DNA of 64,000 nucleotides from Qipengyuania spongiae (GTDB lineage Bacteria > Pseudomonadota > Alphaproteobacteria > Sphingomonadales > Sphingomonadaceae), in NCBI RefSeq assembly GCF_026168555.1, contig NZ_CP092471.1:1002501-1066500 (forward strand). Reading direction: 5' to 3'. Below are positions 33,902 through 42,797 of this stretch, one piece after another; position 1 is the stretch's first letter, and each line of letters opens with the position of its first letter. The position numbers and the translations under genes were made by a program. Below the pieces are notes generated by a model, which had not been told where the DNA came from, did not search any database, and saw only the letters and a program-made list of their open reading frames with translations.

Positions 33902-34513
33902 ATGGTACCGGCGAAAGGGCGATTTACGCCCCGAAGGAGACGAACGATCGGGGGTGCGTTTTTCCTGGGTCTGGTGGCCGCTATCCTCGCTGGGATGGGC
34001 GGGCGCGATCAGCTGATCGTAGCTTCGCTGCGCGACCGGACGGCTGGCGGCGTGCCGCTGGCTGGCGTAGCCCTGTCCTGCGGCGTCGCAACCGTGCTGC
34101 TCGCGGCATGGGCGGGGCAAATGGTGGGCGCCGGACTTTCGGACAGCGCGGAGACGATGCTGCTGGCCATCGCGCTTGCTCTGGTGGCGCTCGAACTGGC
34201 CTGGTGGCGGACCACGCGCGAGCCTGCCGAGCCGACCCGTTCGCTCGGCGCGCTGGCACTGGTGCTGATCGCGAGCCAGATCGGCGATGCCACGCGCCTC
34301 CTCATTTTCGCGCTCGCGGCGGGCAGCGCGGCCCCGGCGATGACGGGGGCGGGCGGGGCTTTGGGTTCGGCTGCCGGATTGATGGCAGCACTGGCGGTGG
34401 GGCGGGGCGGAATGAACGCCCTTCCGCTCAAACGCTTACGGCGAACGCTCGCCGCGCTGGCGTTTGTGGCTGCTCTGATTATCGGATTGACCGCACGCGG
34501 GCTGATCGGCTGA
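33902..34513 (+). CDS. GDT1/TMEM165-like (UPF0016) membrane protein, degenerate motif
   Basis: This is about 203 residues with six hydrophobic segments in two similar halves. Each half carries a trace of the UPF0016 motif E-x-G-D-K/R-T: first half GMGGRDQLIVASL, second half SQIGDATRLLIFALA. Family members move Mn2+ or Ca2+ in exchange for H+, and the acidic residue is needed. Here the first half has lost the Glu and Asp and the second has Gln in place of Glu, so transport is doubtful. ATG 33842 lies inside the terminator stem-loop. I therefore chose ATG 33902, which starts a basic segment (KGRFTPRRRRT) before the first helix. Confidence 0.5.
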   Translation: MVPAKGRFTPRRRRTIGGAFFLGLVAAILAGMGGRDQLIVASLRDRTAGGVPLAGVALSCGVATVLLAAWAGQMVGAGLSDSAETMLLAIALALVALELAWWRTTREPAEPTRSLGALALVLIASQIGDATRLLIFALAAGSAAPAMTGAGGALGSAAGLMAALAVGRGGMNALPLKRLRRTLAALAFVAALIIGLTARGLIG

Positions 34514-34549
34514 TCGGGCAATGCGATCACAGAAGTCGGCCCAACGGGC

Positions 34550-34574
34550 GGAAACAAGGCTGCGCTTGCTCGTT
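34550..34574 (+). promoter_or_regulatory. EcfG-like promoter upstream of dps
   Basis: GGAAA (34550-34554), 16 nt, and CGTT (34571-34574) match EcfG boxes with one mismatch in the -35 element. The dps start is at 34614. Control of dps by the general stress sigma factor is common in alphaproteobacteria. Confidence 0.45.
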
Positions 34575-34613
34575 GCGACCGTGAACAAATGATAACCGAA
34601 AGGACGAGCTTTC

Positions 34614-35075
34614 ATGACCGATACGAAGAGCAATTCGAAGACCGGCCTCGCCGCTGCTCTCAACGGTGCGCTGGCCGACCATCTGGCGCTCTATCTCAAG
34701 ACGAAGAATTTCCATTGGCATGTCGCCGGGCCGCGTTTTCGCGATCTGCACCTGCTGTTCGACGAGCAGGCGAAGCAGATCGTCGCACTGGTCGACGTGA
34801 TCGCCGAGCGGGTGCGCAAGAACGACGAGATGACGCTGACCTCGATCGGCTCGGTCGGACAGCATACCAGAATTGAGGACCAGGACGACGTCACGCTGGC
34901 GCCCGATGTGATGGTTGCCGAACTGCGCGACGACAACCGTAAGCTCCGGGACCGGCTCATTGAGGTGAAGGAAGCGTCGGAGAGCGCCAACGACAACGCC
35001 ACCAGTGGTCTGGTCGACGAATGGATCGACGAATGCGAGGAGCGCATCTGGTTCCTCGCCCAGACCGCCAAGTGA
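34614..35075 (+). CDS. dps: Dps family DNA starvation/stationary phase protection protein (miniferritin)
   Basis: This 153-residue ferritin-like protein forms a dodecamer that binds iron and DNA. The ferroxidase residues lie in KTKNFHWHVAGPRFRDLHLLFDEQAKQI (His, His, Asp and Glu). The N-terminus carries Lys residues (TDTKSNSKTG) suited to DNA binding. It oxidises Fe2+ with H2O2 and protects DNA in stress and stationary phase. Length is usual. The Nudix gene starts 20 nt downstream. The ribosome-binding site AAAGGA is 9 nt before the ATG. Confidence 0.93.
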   Translation: MTDTKSNSKTGLAAALNGALADHLALYLKTKNFHWHVAGPRFRDLHLLFDEQAKQIVALVDVIAERVRKNDEMTLTSIGSVGQHTRIEDQDDVTLAPDVMVAELRDDNRKLRDRLIEVKEASESANDNATSGLVDEWIDECEERIWFLAQTAK

Positions 35076-35094
35076 GCGCGGTGACGATACCGGC

Positions 35095-35562
35095 GTGAGC
35101 GGCTTTCTTCCGGCGTGGCTGTTCCGCGCGCTCGCACCGATGGCGCACAAGCTGCGCCATCGCTGGCGCATCTGGCTCGGGCAGCCCCTGCACGGCGCGA
35201 CCATGATCGCACGGGACATGGAGGATCGCATCCTCTTCGTGCGACACACCTACGGGCCGGAGGGCTGGTTTCTTCCCGGCGGCGGCATTGCGCGTGGCGA
35301 AAGCCCGCGCGACGCGGCCATTCGCGAACTGCGCGAGGAGACCGGCTGCCGGGCGGAGGGCGTGCGCGCGCTGGGCGAACTGACGGAAACCGTCTCGGGT
35401 TCGCAGCACACCGCGCATGTCTTCTCCTGCCTCACGCGGGATGCACCCGTTCCCGACCGGCGCGAGATCGCCGAGGCGCGGTTCTTCCCGGTCCACTCAC
35501 TGCCTGTCCCGATGACTGCGCATACCCGTGCGCGGCTCTCCCTGTGGTCTTCGCGGGGCTAG
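35095..35562 (+). CDS. Nudix hydrolase
   Basis: This is about 155 residues. The Nudix box is GGGIARGESPRDAAIRELREETGCRAEG, matching GX5EX7REUXEEXGU with the catalytic Glu residues in place. Nudix enzymes cleave nucleoside diphosphate-linked compounds such as oxidised nucleotides, ADP-ribose or dinucleoside polyphosphates. The N-terminal LPAWLFRALAPMAHKLRHRWRI segment is basic and may contact membrane or substrate. The GTG start at 35095 was chosen since the longer frame lies within dps. It follows dps by 19 nt and so may share its stress promoter. The stop overlaps dinB as CTAG. Confidence 0.85.
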   Translation: MSGFLPAWLFRALAPMAHKLRHRWRIWLGQPLHGATMIARDMEDRILFVRHTYGPEGWFLPGGGIARGESPRDAAIRELREETGCRAEGVRALGELTETVSGSQHTAHVFSCLTRDAPVPDRREIAEARFFPVHSLPVPMTAHTRARLSLWSSRG

Positions 35563-36725
35563 AGCAGATCGAGCTGGGCGGCACGGGCGGTTTTTTCCCG
35601 GCGCGACAGCTTGGCCACTCCTTCCAGCGAGGAAAGGGTGAGGCCCATCAAGCGGATCGGCCGCGGCAACGGTAGCTGCTCTTCCAGCAATTCGCGCGCG
35701 ATTGCCGCGAAGCGCGTTTTCTCCTCGACCACCTGTGCCACCGAACGGGCGCGGGTGTTGATCGTGAAATCGTTGTATTTGAGCTTCAGCGTGACCGTCC
35801 GCCCGCGCGCCTGCGCCCGCTCGATCCGCTCCCACACGATGTCGACGATCCGCTCCAGCGTCTCGCGCAATTCCCCGGCGGCGTGCTGGTCCTCGTGAAA
35901 AGTCCGCTCGCCGCCGACCGACTTGCGCGTGCGCGAGGCGCGGACCGGGCGCAGATCGATGCCTCGCGCCGCCCGATAGAGATATTCGCCGAAACTGCCG
36001 AAATGCGCGGTCAGCCAGGGCAGGTCGCGCGCGGCGAGATCGGCGCCGGTCTCGATGCCCAGGCGCCGGCATTTCTCCTCCGCCTTCGGGCCGATCCCGT
36101 GGAAACGGCGGATCGGCAGCGACTGGACGAATTCCGCGCCCATTCCCGGCCGGATCACGCAGATGCCGTCGGGCTTGTTCTGGTCGCTGGCGAGCTTGGC
36201 GAGGAACTTGTTGTAGCTGACCCCCGCACTGGCGGTGAGCCGTGTCTTGGCGCGGATTTCCTGGCGGATCATCTGGGCGATGCGCGTCGCCGATCCGATG
36301 CCCAGCCGGTCCTCGGTCACGTCGAGATAGGCCTCGTCGAGGCTGAGCGGTTCGACGAGGTCGGTATGGTGGCGGAAGATCGCGCGGATCTGGTCGGACA
36401 CCTCGCGATAGACGTCGAAGCGGCTCTTGCAGAAGACGAGGTCGGGACAGAGCCGCTTGGCGGTGACCGAGGGCATGGCGCTCTTAACGCCGAAGCGGCG
36501 CGCTTCGTAGCTCGCGGCGGCGACCACGCCGCGCCCGCTCGACCCGCCGACGGCCACGGGCCGCCCGCGCAGTTCGGGATGGTCGCGCTGCTCCACGCTG
36601 GCGAAGAATGCGTCCATGTCGACATGGATGATCTTGCGCTTGTCGGCTTCGTCCGGCGCGGCGAGCGCGTCCGCTTCCGCCCCCAGACCCGGGCCGCTTT
36701 CGTTGTCGGAAGCGCAATCGTCCAT
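35559..36725 (-). CDS. dinB: DNA polymerase IV (Y-family translesion polymerase)
   Basis: This 388-residue enzyme carries out error-prone bypass of damaged DNA. HVDMDAFFASVEQRDHPELRGRPVAVGG opens the palm and contains the first catalytic Asp. EPLSLDEAYLDVTED holds the other catalytic Asp/Glu. HIGPKAEEKCRRLGIETGADL is the helix-hairpin-helix. The C-terminal little-finger domain has RTRKSVGGERTFHEDQ. The N-terminal 30 residues are acidic and disordered. There is no beta-clamp motif visible at the end beyond LDLL, which could serve as such. The sequence upstream has an imperfect LexA-like half-site only. Confidence 0.95.
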   Translation of the reverse strand: MDDCASDNESGPGLGAEADALAAPDEADKRKIIHVDMDAFFASVEQRDHPELRGRPVAVGGSSGRGVVAAASYEARRFGVKSAMPSVTAKRLCPDLVFCKSRFDVYREVSDQIRAIFRHHTDLVEPLSLDEAYLDVTEDRLGIGSATRIAQMIRQEIRAKTRLTASAGVSYNKFLAKLASDQNKPDGICVIRPGMGAEFVQSLPIRRFHGIGPKAEEKCRRLGIETGADLAARDLPWLTAHFGSFGEYLYRAARGIDLRPVRASRTRKSVGGERTFHEDQHAAGELRETLERIVDIVWERIERAQARGRTVTLKLKYNDFTINTRARSVAQVVEEKTRFAAIARELLEEQLPLPRPIRLMGLTLSSLEGVAKLSRREKTARAAQLDLL

Positions 36726-36790
36726 GCAGGAATAGATAATACGCTAGGTTGCAAACCGGAACCTTTGTCGCCACTTCCCGCTTTGTGCAG

Positions 36791-38056
36791 ATGCGAACAG
36801 AACAACTGGCCGCCGGCGAGCGACCTCAGGCGGAAACGGCCCATCGGCCGAAGATCGGCGAGCGCGAGCTGATCTGGATGATGGCGCTGCTGATGGCGTG
36901 CAACGCCTTCGGCATCGATGCGATCCTGCCCGCGCTGAACGCAGTCGCGACCGATCTCGGCGCGACGGGCAATTCGCGCCAGTTCGTGGTTGGCGCCTAT
37001 CTGCTGGCCGCTGGGTTTGGCACGCTGGTGCCGGGGGCCTTCGCCGACCGCTACGGCCGGCGGCCGGTGCTGTTCACCGCCCTGTTCTGCTACATCGCCT
37101 TCTCGATTGCATGCGCGCTGGCGACCAGTTTCGACGCCTTGGTGATCCTGCGGGCCGCGCAGGGCTTCTTCGCCGCCGGGATCATCGCCCTGCCGCCCGC
37201 GATCATTCGCGACCGTGTGGGCGGCGACAAGATGGCCCGGATGATGAGCCTCATCTTCGTGATCTTCCTGCTGGTCCCGGCGATCGCGCCGAGCATCGGG
37301 CAGGGCGTTTTGCAGATCATGGGCGACTGGCGCTGGATCTTCGGTGCGATGGCCGTGCTCGGCAGCGTGATGACGCTGTGGGTCTACACTCGCCTGCCCG
37401 AGACCCTGCACGAGGACGACCGGCAGGACATCCACGTCCCCACGATCCTGCGCAACATGACCAGCGCGGTCACCCTGCGCGAGACGATCGGCTACACGCT
37501 CGGCAGCGCGCTGGTGTTCGGCGGGTTGTTCGGCTTCATCAATTCCAGCCAGCAGCTGATCGGCGAGGCGTTCGGCGCGGGCGAGGATTTTCCGCTGATC
37601 TTCGCGATCTGCGCCGGCTGCATGGCAATCGCCAACTGGTCGAACAGCCGCATCGTCGAGCGGCACGGCGCGCGGCGGGTGAGCCACGTGGCGCTGTTCG
37701 CCTTCGTCGCGGTGGCCGGGGCGCAGCTCTACTTCGCCAACCAGCCCGACGAGACGCTGTGGACCTTCGTGCCGCTGATGGCCGCCAATATGAGCCTGCT
37801 CGGCTTCATCGGAGCAAATTTCGGCTCGATCGCCTTGCAGCCTTTCCGCCATATCGCGGGCGCGGCATCGAGCGCGCAGGGTTTCCTGCGCCTGACCAGC
37901 GGCGCGGCGCTCGGCGCCTTCATCGGCCATTCCTATGACGGGACGGCCCGCCCGCTGGCGCTCGCTCTGCTGGCGACCGCGCTGCTGAGCCTCGCTTTCG
38001 TGATGTTCAGCGAGAAGGGCGAGCTGTTCGGCGGCCCGATTCCCGAAGACGATTAA
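36791..38056 (+). CDS. Bcr/CflA family multidrug MFS transporter
   Basis: This 421-residue protein has 12 membrane segments. The loop after helix 2 has ADRYGRRPVLFTAL, the MFS signature, and LRAAQGFFAAGIIALPPAIIRD matches the RxxQGxGAA motif of the DHA1 Bcr/CflA drug-efflux subgroup. It probably exports drugs such as bicyclomycin or sulfonamides by proton antiport. The ATG 36791 was preferred over TTG 36749. It is divergent from dinB and its stop overlaps the DUF885 gene by TTAA. Confidence 0.88.
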   Translation: MRTEQLAAGERPQAETAHRPKIGERELIWMMALLMACNAFGIDAILPALNAVATDLGATGNSRQFVVGAYLLAAGFGTLVPGAFADRYGRRPVLFTALFCYIAFSIACALATSFDALVILRAAQGFFAAGIIALPPAIIRDRVGGDKMARMMSLIFVIFLLVPAIAPSIGQGVLQIMGDWRWIFGAMAVLGSVMTLWVYTRLPETLHEDDRQDIHVPTILRNMTSAVTLRETIGYTLGSALVFGGLFGFINSSQQLIGEAFGAGEDFPLIFAICAGCMAIANWSNSRIVERHGARRVSHVALFAFVAVAGAQLYFANQPDETLWTFVPLMAANMSLLGFIGANFGSIALQPFRHIAGAASSAQGFLRLTSGAALGAFIGHSYDGTARPLALALLATALLSLAFVMFSEKGELFGGPIPEDD

Positions 38057-39837
38057 TCGTAGGCGACGCCGGGCAGGCCCTGCCCGCCATCGGCGATGAA
38101 TTCGCGGATGCGTGTCTCGAGCATCGGCAGCGGCACCGATCCCAGAGACAGCACGACATCGTGGAACTTGCGGATATCGAACCGGTCGCCGAGCTGTTCC
38201 TCGGCCTCGGTGCGCAGGCGCCGGATCTGCATTTCGCCCAGCTTGTAGGCGAGCGCCTGGCCCGGCCAGCTGATATAGCGATCGACCTCGGTTCCCACCT
38301 CGTGCCGTGACAGGGCGGTGCGGCTGGCGAGATAGTCGATCGCCTGCTCCCGGCTCCAGCCCTTCGAATGGATGCCGGTGTCGATCACCAGCCGCGCGGC
38401 GCGCCACATCTCGTAGCTCAACCGACCGAAGCGTTCATAGGGCGTGCGGTAGATGCCCATCTCCTCGCCGAGGAATTCGGTGTAGAGGCCCCAGCCTTCG
38501 CCCATTCCGGAAAAATAGATGTTGCGGCGGAAACGCGGCACCTCGCTCTGCTCGCGCTGGAACGCGGCCTGGAAGCTGTGGCCGGGCGCGCATTCATGCA
38601 GGGTGAGCGCGGGGATGTTATAAAGCGGGCGCGAGGGCAGGTCATGCGTGTTCATCATGCACGAATCGAGCCCGCCGCGACCGGCGGTGTAGAACGGCGC
38701 GATCGCATCGGGCACCGGCCGGATCGTGTAGCGGCGGCGGGGCAGGAAGCCGAAATAGTCTGCCAGCTGTCCATCGACGCGCTTGGCGACGTAGGAGGAA
38801 ACGCCCATCAGCTCGTCCGGCGTGTCGGCGATGAATTGGGGGTCGGTCCGCAGCTTCTCATTGAATTCGGCGATGGAGCCGGAAAAGCCGACCTCGGCCA
38901 TGATGGCGCGCATCGCCTCCTCGATCCGCGCGACTTCGGCAAGGCCGATGGCGTGGATCCCGTCGGCTGAAAGGTCGAGCGTGGTGTATTGGCGGATCTG
39001 CTGCGCGTAATATTCGCGGCCGTTCGGAAAATCGTAGGCGGCCAGCGTTTCACGTGTGTTGGGCAGGTATTCGTCGCGCACGAAGGTCAGCAGCTTAGCA
39101 TAGGCAGGCGTGATCGCCTGTTCGATAGCCGCCTTGCCCTCGCGCTTCAGCCGCTTTTGTTCGGCCGGTGGAATACGCGAGGGCATCGCCTCGAAGGCGG
39201 CCCAGAACGGGCTCTCTTCCGGATCGTCGACGACATAGGCGGCGAGCGAGGCGTCGCGCCCGGCTAGCGTCACGCGCGGCACGCTGAAGCCACGGGCGAG
39301 GCCGGCTCGCGAATTGGCGATATGCTCGTCGAAATGCGCAGGGAGCGCGCGCATCCGGGCGATGTAGTTCTCGTATTCCTCGACCGTCTGGAATGGCGTG
39401 CGCGCGTCCCGGTAGCTCCAGAAATTGCTGTCGCTGTCGAACGGCATCTCCCATTCGCGGAAGCGCGCGTCCTCGATCCGCTCGGTCAGCACGCTGCGCA
39501 GGACCGCGGCGTTGACGCGTTCGTCGGAGGAGAGGGCGGCGGTGTCGATGGCGTCGAGCCGGTCGCGGAACCGCTCGGCATCGGCGGCGCGGCGCATCTC
39601 CGCTTGTGGCGCGGTGGAGGCGATGGTCGGCCCGGCTTCGAGCGAGCCGTCGGGCTTCTCGATCGCGCCGGATTGCTCGACCTGCCAGCGCCAGTATTCC
39701 TCGTAGAGCGTGATCAAGGCGCGATCCGCGTCAGAGACCTGCGGAACGGGCGCCTCCTGCTGCGCGATGGCGGGCGAGACCGGGGCGAACATTGCTCCGA
39801 GCGCGGTCCCGGCCAGTGCGAGAGCGGCGCGCCTCAC
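38053..39837 (-). CDS. DUF885 family zinc-peptidase-like protein, exported
   Basis: This 594-residue protein has a signal peptide MRRAALALAGTALGAMFAPVSPAIAQ (GTG start). LHECAPGHSFQAAFQRE has the HExxxGH zinc motif of the DUF885 family. Further blocks RRNIYFSGMGEGWGLYTEFLGEEMGIY and DIRKFHDVVLSLGSVPLPMLE are conserved. The family is thought to be metallopeptidases of the periplasm, but no substrate is known. The GTG start overlaps the upstream carboxylase TGA (GTGA), so translation is coupled, though no shared role is evident. Confidence 0.88.
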   Translation of the reverse strand: MRRAALALAGTALGAMFAPVSPAIAQQEAPVPQVSDADRALITLYEEYWRWQVEQSGAIEKPDGSLEAGPTIASTAPQAEMRRAADAERFRDRLDAIDTAALSSDERVNAAVLRSVLTERIEDARFREWEMPFDSDSNFWSYRDARTPFQTVEEYENYIARMRALPAHFDEHIANSRAGLARGFSVPRVTLAGRDASLAAYVVDDPEESPFWAAFEAMPSRIPPAEQKRLKREGKAAIEQAITPAYAKLLTFVRDEYLPNTRETLAAYDFPNGREYYAQQIRQYTTLDLSADGIHAIGLAEVARIEEAMRAIMAEVGFSGSIAEFNEKLRTDPQFIADTPDELMGVSSYVAKRVDGQLADYFGFLPRRRYTIRPVPDAIAPFYTAGRGGLDSCMMNTHDLPSRPLYNIPALTLHECAPGHSFQAAFQREQSEVPRFRRNIYFSGMGEGWGLYTEFLGEEMGIYRTPYERFGRLSYEMWRAARLVIDTGIHSKGWSREQAIDYLASRTALSRHEVGTEVDRYISWPGQALAYKLGEMQIRRLRTEAEEQLGDRFDIRKFHDVVLSLGSVPLPMLETRIREFIADGGQGLPGVAYD

Positions 39838-41708
39838 GCCTCGTCCTTCGCCGGTTCGACGACGGCGAGCACGGCCTCGACCTGCACCTGCCCGCCCTCG
39901 CTGGCGGCGAGTTCGGTCACCGTCCCGTCGAACGGCGCGGTGAGTGCGTGTTCCATCTTCATCGCCTCGAGCACCATCAGCCGCTGGCCGGCGGTGACCG
40001 CATCGCCCTCGGCCACATCGACCGCGATGACCTTGCCCGGCATCGGCGCGAGGATCGCCCCGTCGGCGGCGGAGGCGGCGCCCGATCCGCGCGTTTCCGT
40101 CTCGAAACCGAAGGCCTGCCCGTTGTCGAACACGACGATCCGCGATTCATCCGCAAAGCCGGTCAGCGAGGGTTCGAAGGGTTCGTCATCCAGTTCGACC
40201 AGATGGCTGGTCCCGCGATGGACCAGCGCGACGGCGTGGCGGGGCGCGCGGTTCAGGCGGAACCCGGCGAGACCTTCGGGCTGGTCGTCGTTCGCGACCA
40301 TGGCGATGCGCGCGGCGCCGCGCAGCACGGCATCGTCGGGCTCGCCCGAGGGGATCAGCGCATCGCCCTTGTCGGCGATGAAGCCTGTGTCGAGCCGGCC
40401 CGCGACGAAATCATTGTCCGAAAGCGCGTTGGCGATGAAGGCGGCGTTGGTCCGCACCGGCCAGACCTCGGCCGCCTCGGCCATCTCGATGAGAAGGTCG
40501 ATCGCATCGTCGCGATCCTCGCCCCAGGCGACCAGCTTGGCGATCATCGGGTCGTAATGCGGCGAGATCTCGTCGCCTTCTTCGACCCCGGTCTCGATCC
40601 GCCCGGCGACGCCGAGATCGAGCCAGTCGAGCGGTCCGGTGCTCGGCAGGAACCCGCTGGAGGGATCCTCGGCATAGAGCCGCGCCTCGACCGCGTGGCC
40701 TTCGATGGAAAGCTCATCCTGCTTGAGCGGGATCGGCTCGCCGCTGGCGACGCGCAACTGCCATTCGACCAGATCGACGCCGGTGATCTCCTCGGTCACG
40801 GGATGCTCGACCTGAAGCCGCGTGTTCATCTCCATGAAGAAGATGCGGTCGGCGCGCAGCCCCTCGCTGGCATCGGCGATGAACTCGATTGTGCCCGCGC
40901 CCTCGTAATCGACCGCCTTGGCCGCGCGCACGGCGGCGGCGCAAAGCTCCTCGCGCGTCGTATCGTCCATGCCGGGGGCGGGGGCTTCCTCGATCACCTT
41001 CTGGTGGCGGCGCTGGAGCGAGCAGTCGCGCTCGAACAGGTGGACGACATTGCCGTGGCTATCGCCGAACACCTGCACCTCGATATGGCGGGGCGAGGTG
41101 ATCCATTTCTCGAGCAAGACCTCGTCGTTTGAGAAGCTGGCCTTCGCCTCGCGCCGGCAGGATTGGAGCATCGCCTCGAAATCGGCGGCGTCGTCGACCT
41201 TGCGCATCCCCTTGCCGCCGCCGCCCGCGACCGCCTTGATCAGCACGGGATAGCCGATCTTGTCCGCCTCGGCCTTCAACCGCTCGACCGACTGGTCCTC
41301 ACCCTCGTAGCCCGGCGTCACCGGCACGCCTGCCTCGCGCATGAGCTTCTTGGCGGCGTCCTTGAGGCCCATCGCGTCGATGCTCGAAGGCTTGGGGCCG
41401 ACCCAGATCAGCCCGGCATCGATCACGGACTGCGCAAAACCCGCGTTCTCTGACAGGAAGCCGTAGCCCGGATGGATCGCCTCGGCGCCGGCCTCCTTCG
41501 CCGCGGCGATGATCCTGTCACCGACCAGATAGCTCTCGGCCGCGGGCGAGGGGCCGATATGGACTGCCTCGTCCGCCTGCCGGACATGCAGCGCCTTCGC
41601 ATCGGCATCGGAATAGACCGCCACGGTGGCGATCCCCATTTCGCGGGCGGTGCGGATGATGCGGCAGGCGATCTCGCCACGATTGGCGATGAGGAGCTTG
41701 TTGATCAT
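39834..41708 (-). CDS. Biotin-dependent acyl-CoA carboxylase alpha subunit (biotin carboxylase plus biotin carrier)
   Basis: This 624-residue protein has a biotin carboxylase domain (about 1-445) with INKLLIANRGEIACRI, the ATP-grasp Gly-rich loop KAVAGGGGKGMR and EMNTRLQVEHPVTEEITG. The C-terminal biotinyl domain has the AMKMEH site near residue 590. This form serves propionyl-, methylcrotonyl- or acetyl-CoA carboxylases. The length and domain order fit 3-methylcrotonyl-CoA carboxylase alpha or a related propionyl-CoA type. The partner carboxyltransferase is not adjacent, so the acyl specificity is undecided. ATG 41708 was chosen over GTG 41714. Confidence 0.85.
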   Translation of the reverse strand: MINKLLIANRGEIACRIIRTAREMGIATVAVYSDADAKALHVRQADEAVHIGPSPAAESYLVGDRIIAAAKEAGAEAIHPGYGFLSENAGFAQSVIDAGLIWVGPKPSSIDAMGLKDAAKKLMREAGVPVTPGYEGEDQSVERLKAEADKIGYPVLIKAVAGGGGKGMRKVDDAADFEAMLQSCRREAKASFSNDEVLLEKWITSPRHIEVQVFGDSHGNVVHLFERDCSLQRRHQKVIEEAPAPGMDDTTREELCAAAVRAAKAVDYEGAGTIEFIADASEGLRADRIFFMEMNTRLQVEHPVTEEITGVDLVEWQLRVASGEPIPLKQDELSIEGHAVEARLYAEDPSSGFLPSTGPLDWLDLGVAGRIETGVEEGDEISPHYDPMIAKLVAWGEDRDDAIDLLIEMAEAAEVWPVRTNAAFIANALSDNDFVAGRLDTGFIADKGDALIPSGEPDDAVLRGAARIAMVANDDQPEGLAGFRLNRAPRHAVALVHRGTSHLVELDDEPFEPSLTGFADESRIVVFDNGQAFGFETETRGSGAASAADGAILAPMPGKVIAVDVAEGDAVTAGQRLMVLEAMKMEHALTAPFDGTVTELAASEGGQVQVEAVLAVVEPAKDEA

Positions 41709-41774
41709 GAACACGCGCTAGCCCTGCGAGCCGAAACCATCAAGCGCGGCGCGCTTCCCTGACAGCCAGTACCC

Positions 41775-42797
41775 CTACCAGCCGGCAACGGGGCGGAAAT
41801 CGTGGCGGGTCCAGGTGATCGGCTCTTCCGGGCCATCGGGACGATTGGCGACCGCCTGGCTGAAGGCTCGGGCGATGTGCCACAACTTCTCCGGACCGCG
41901 AACGACCACGCGGCGATCCCAGGCACGCTGGCCCCGGCCCAGCACCTTGCGCCCGATCGCGCCGTAGATGTTGGCCGCCGCCAGCACCGCCCAGCGCTGG
42001 CGGAAACGCAGCCGCGTCGCGCCGAGGCGGGCGGCCGCCTCGTGCTTTTCCATCAGCGCGATCAGCCGCGGCATCAGGCTGGCGAGCGCGAAGCGGTTTT
42101 CCGGCCTCGCATGCTCGCCCGGCGCGAAGCCCTTCTCCGCCAGCCATTCGGCAGGCAGATAGACACGCCCGGCCGCCGCATCCTCGACCACATCGCGCGC
42201 GATATTCGCCATCTGGAAGGCGAGGCCGAGATCGTTCGCGCGGTCGAGCGTGTCGCCATCGTCTTCCGGCACGCCCATCACCCGCGCCATCATGATGCCG
42301 ACGGCCCCGGCGACGTGGTAGCAATAGCGGAGAAGGTCGCGTTCGTTCTTCGGCGCGAAACCGGTGGCATCGAGCGCGAAACCCGAAATCACGTCGTTCG
42401 CCATGTCGGGGGTCAGCCCGCATTCGTCGGCAACCTGGCCGAAACCGTCGAAGGCGGCATCGGCGGTCGGCTGCTCCTCGAAGGCGCGGCGGGTGAGCAC
42501 GCGAATCGCCTGTATGCGGTCCTCGGCGTTCTTGGGCGTTCCCTGATCGCCCAATGGCCCGCCCTTGTCCTGATTGTCGGCGATGTCGTCGCAGCGGCGG
42601 CACCAGGCATAGAGCAGCCAGGCGCGCTCGCGCGTGATCCGGTCGAACAGTTTGGACGCGGCGGCGAAGCTGTGCGAGCCTTGCTCGATCGCTTGCTTCG
42701 CCTCGCTGACGAGTTGCGCGCGGTCGCGCCCGCCGCCCACCCGCGCCGGCGTTTCGCGCATGAAGCGCGAGGAGACGAGGGGGCGTTCGGTGGTCAA
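41775..42797 (-). CDS. crtB: Phytoene synthase
   Basis: This 340-residue enzyme condenses two GGPP molecules to 15-cis-phytoene, the first committed carotenoid step. RRCDDIADNQD and ARDVVEDAAAGRVYLPAEW are the two Asp-rich metal-binding motifs. YHVAGAVGIMMARVMG is another family block. The TTG start overlaps the upstream LOG gene stop as TTGA with AAGG about 10 nt upstream. ATG 42761 is an alternative that would drop 12 residues. It is the last gene of crtY-crtI-log-crtB. Beta-carotene from this route would feed Blh. Confidence 0.93.
   Translation of the reverse strand: MTTERPLVSSRFMRETPARVGGGRDRAQLVSEAKQAIEQGSHSFAAASKLFDRITRERAWLLYAWCRRCDDIADNQDKGGPLGDQGTPKNAEDRIQAIRVLTRRAFEEQPTADAAFDGFGQVADECGLTPDMANDVISGFALDATGFAPKNERDLLRYCYHVAGAVGIMMARVMGVPEDDGDTLDRANDLGLAFQMANIARDVVEDAAAGRVYLPAEWLAEKGFAPGEHARPENRFALASLMPRLIALMEKHEAAARLGATRLRFRQRWAVLAAANIYGAIGRKVLGRGQRAWDRRVVVRGPEKLWHIARAFSQAVANRPDGPEEPITWTRHDFRPVAGW

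Noticed and set aside
36726..36790. Possible LexA (SOS) box upstream of dinB
   Set aside because: On the dinB strand GTTC-N7-CAAC is present instead of the alphaproteobacterial GTTC-N7-GTTC. Only one half-site matches.
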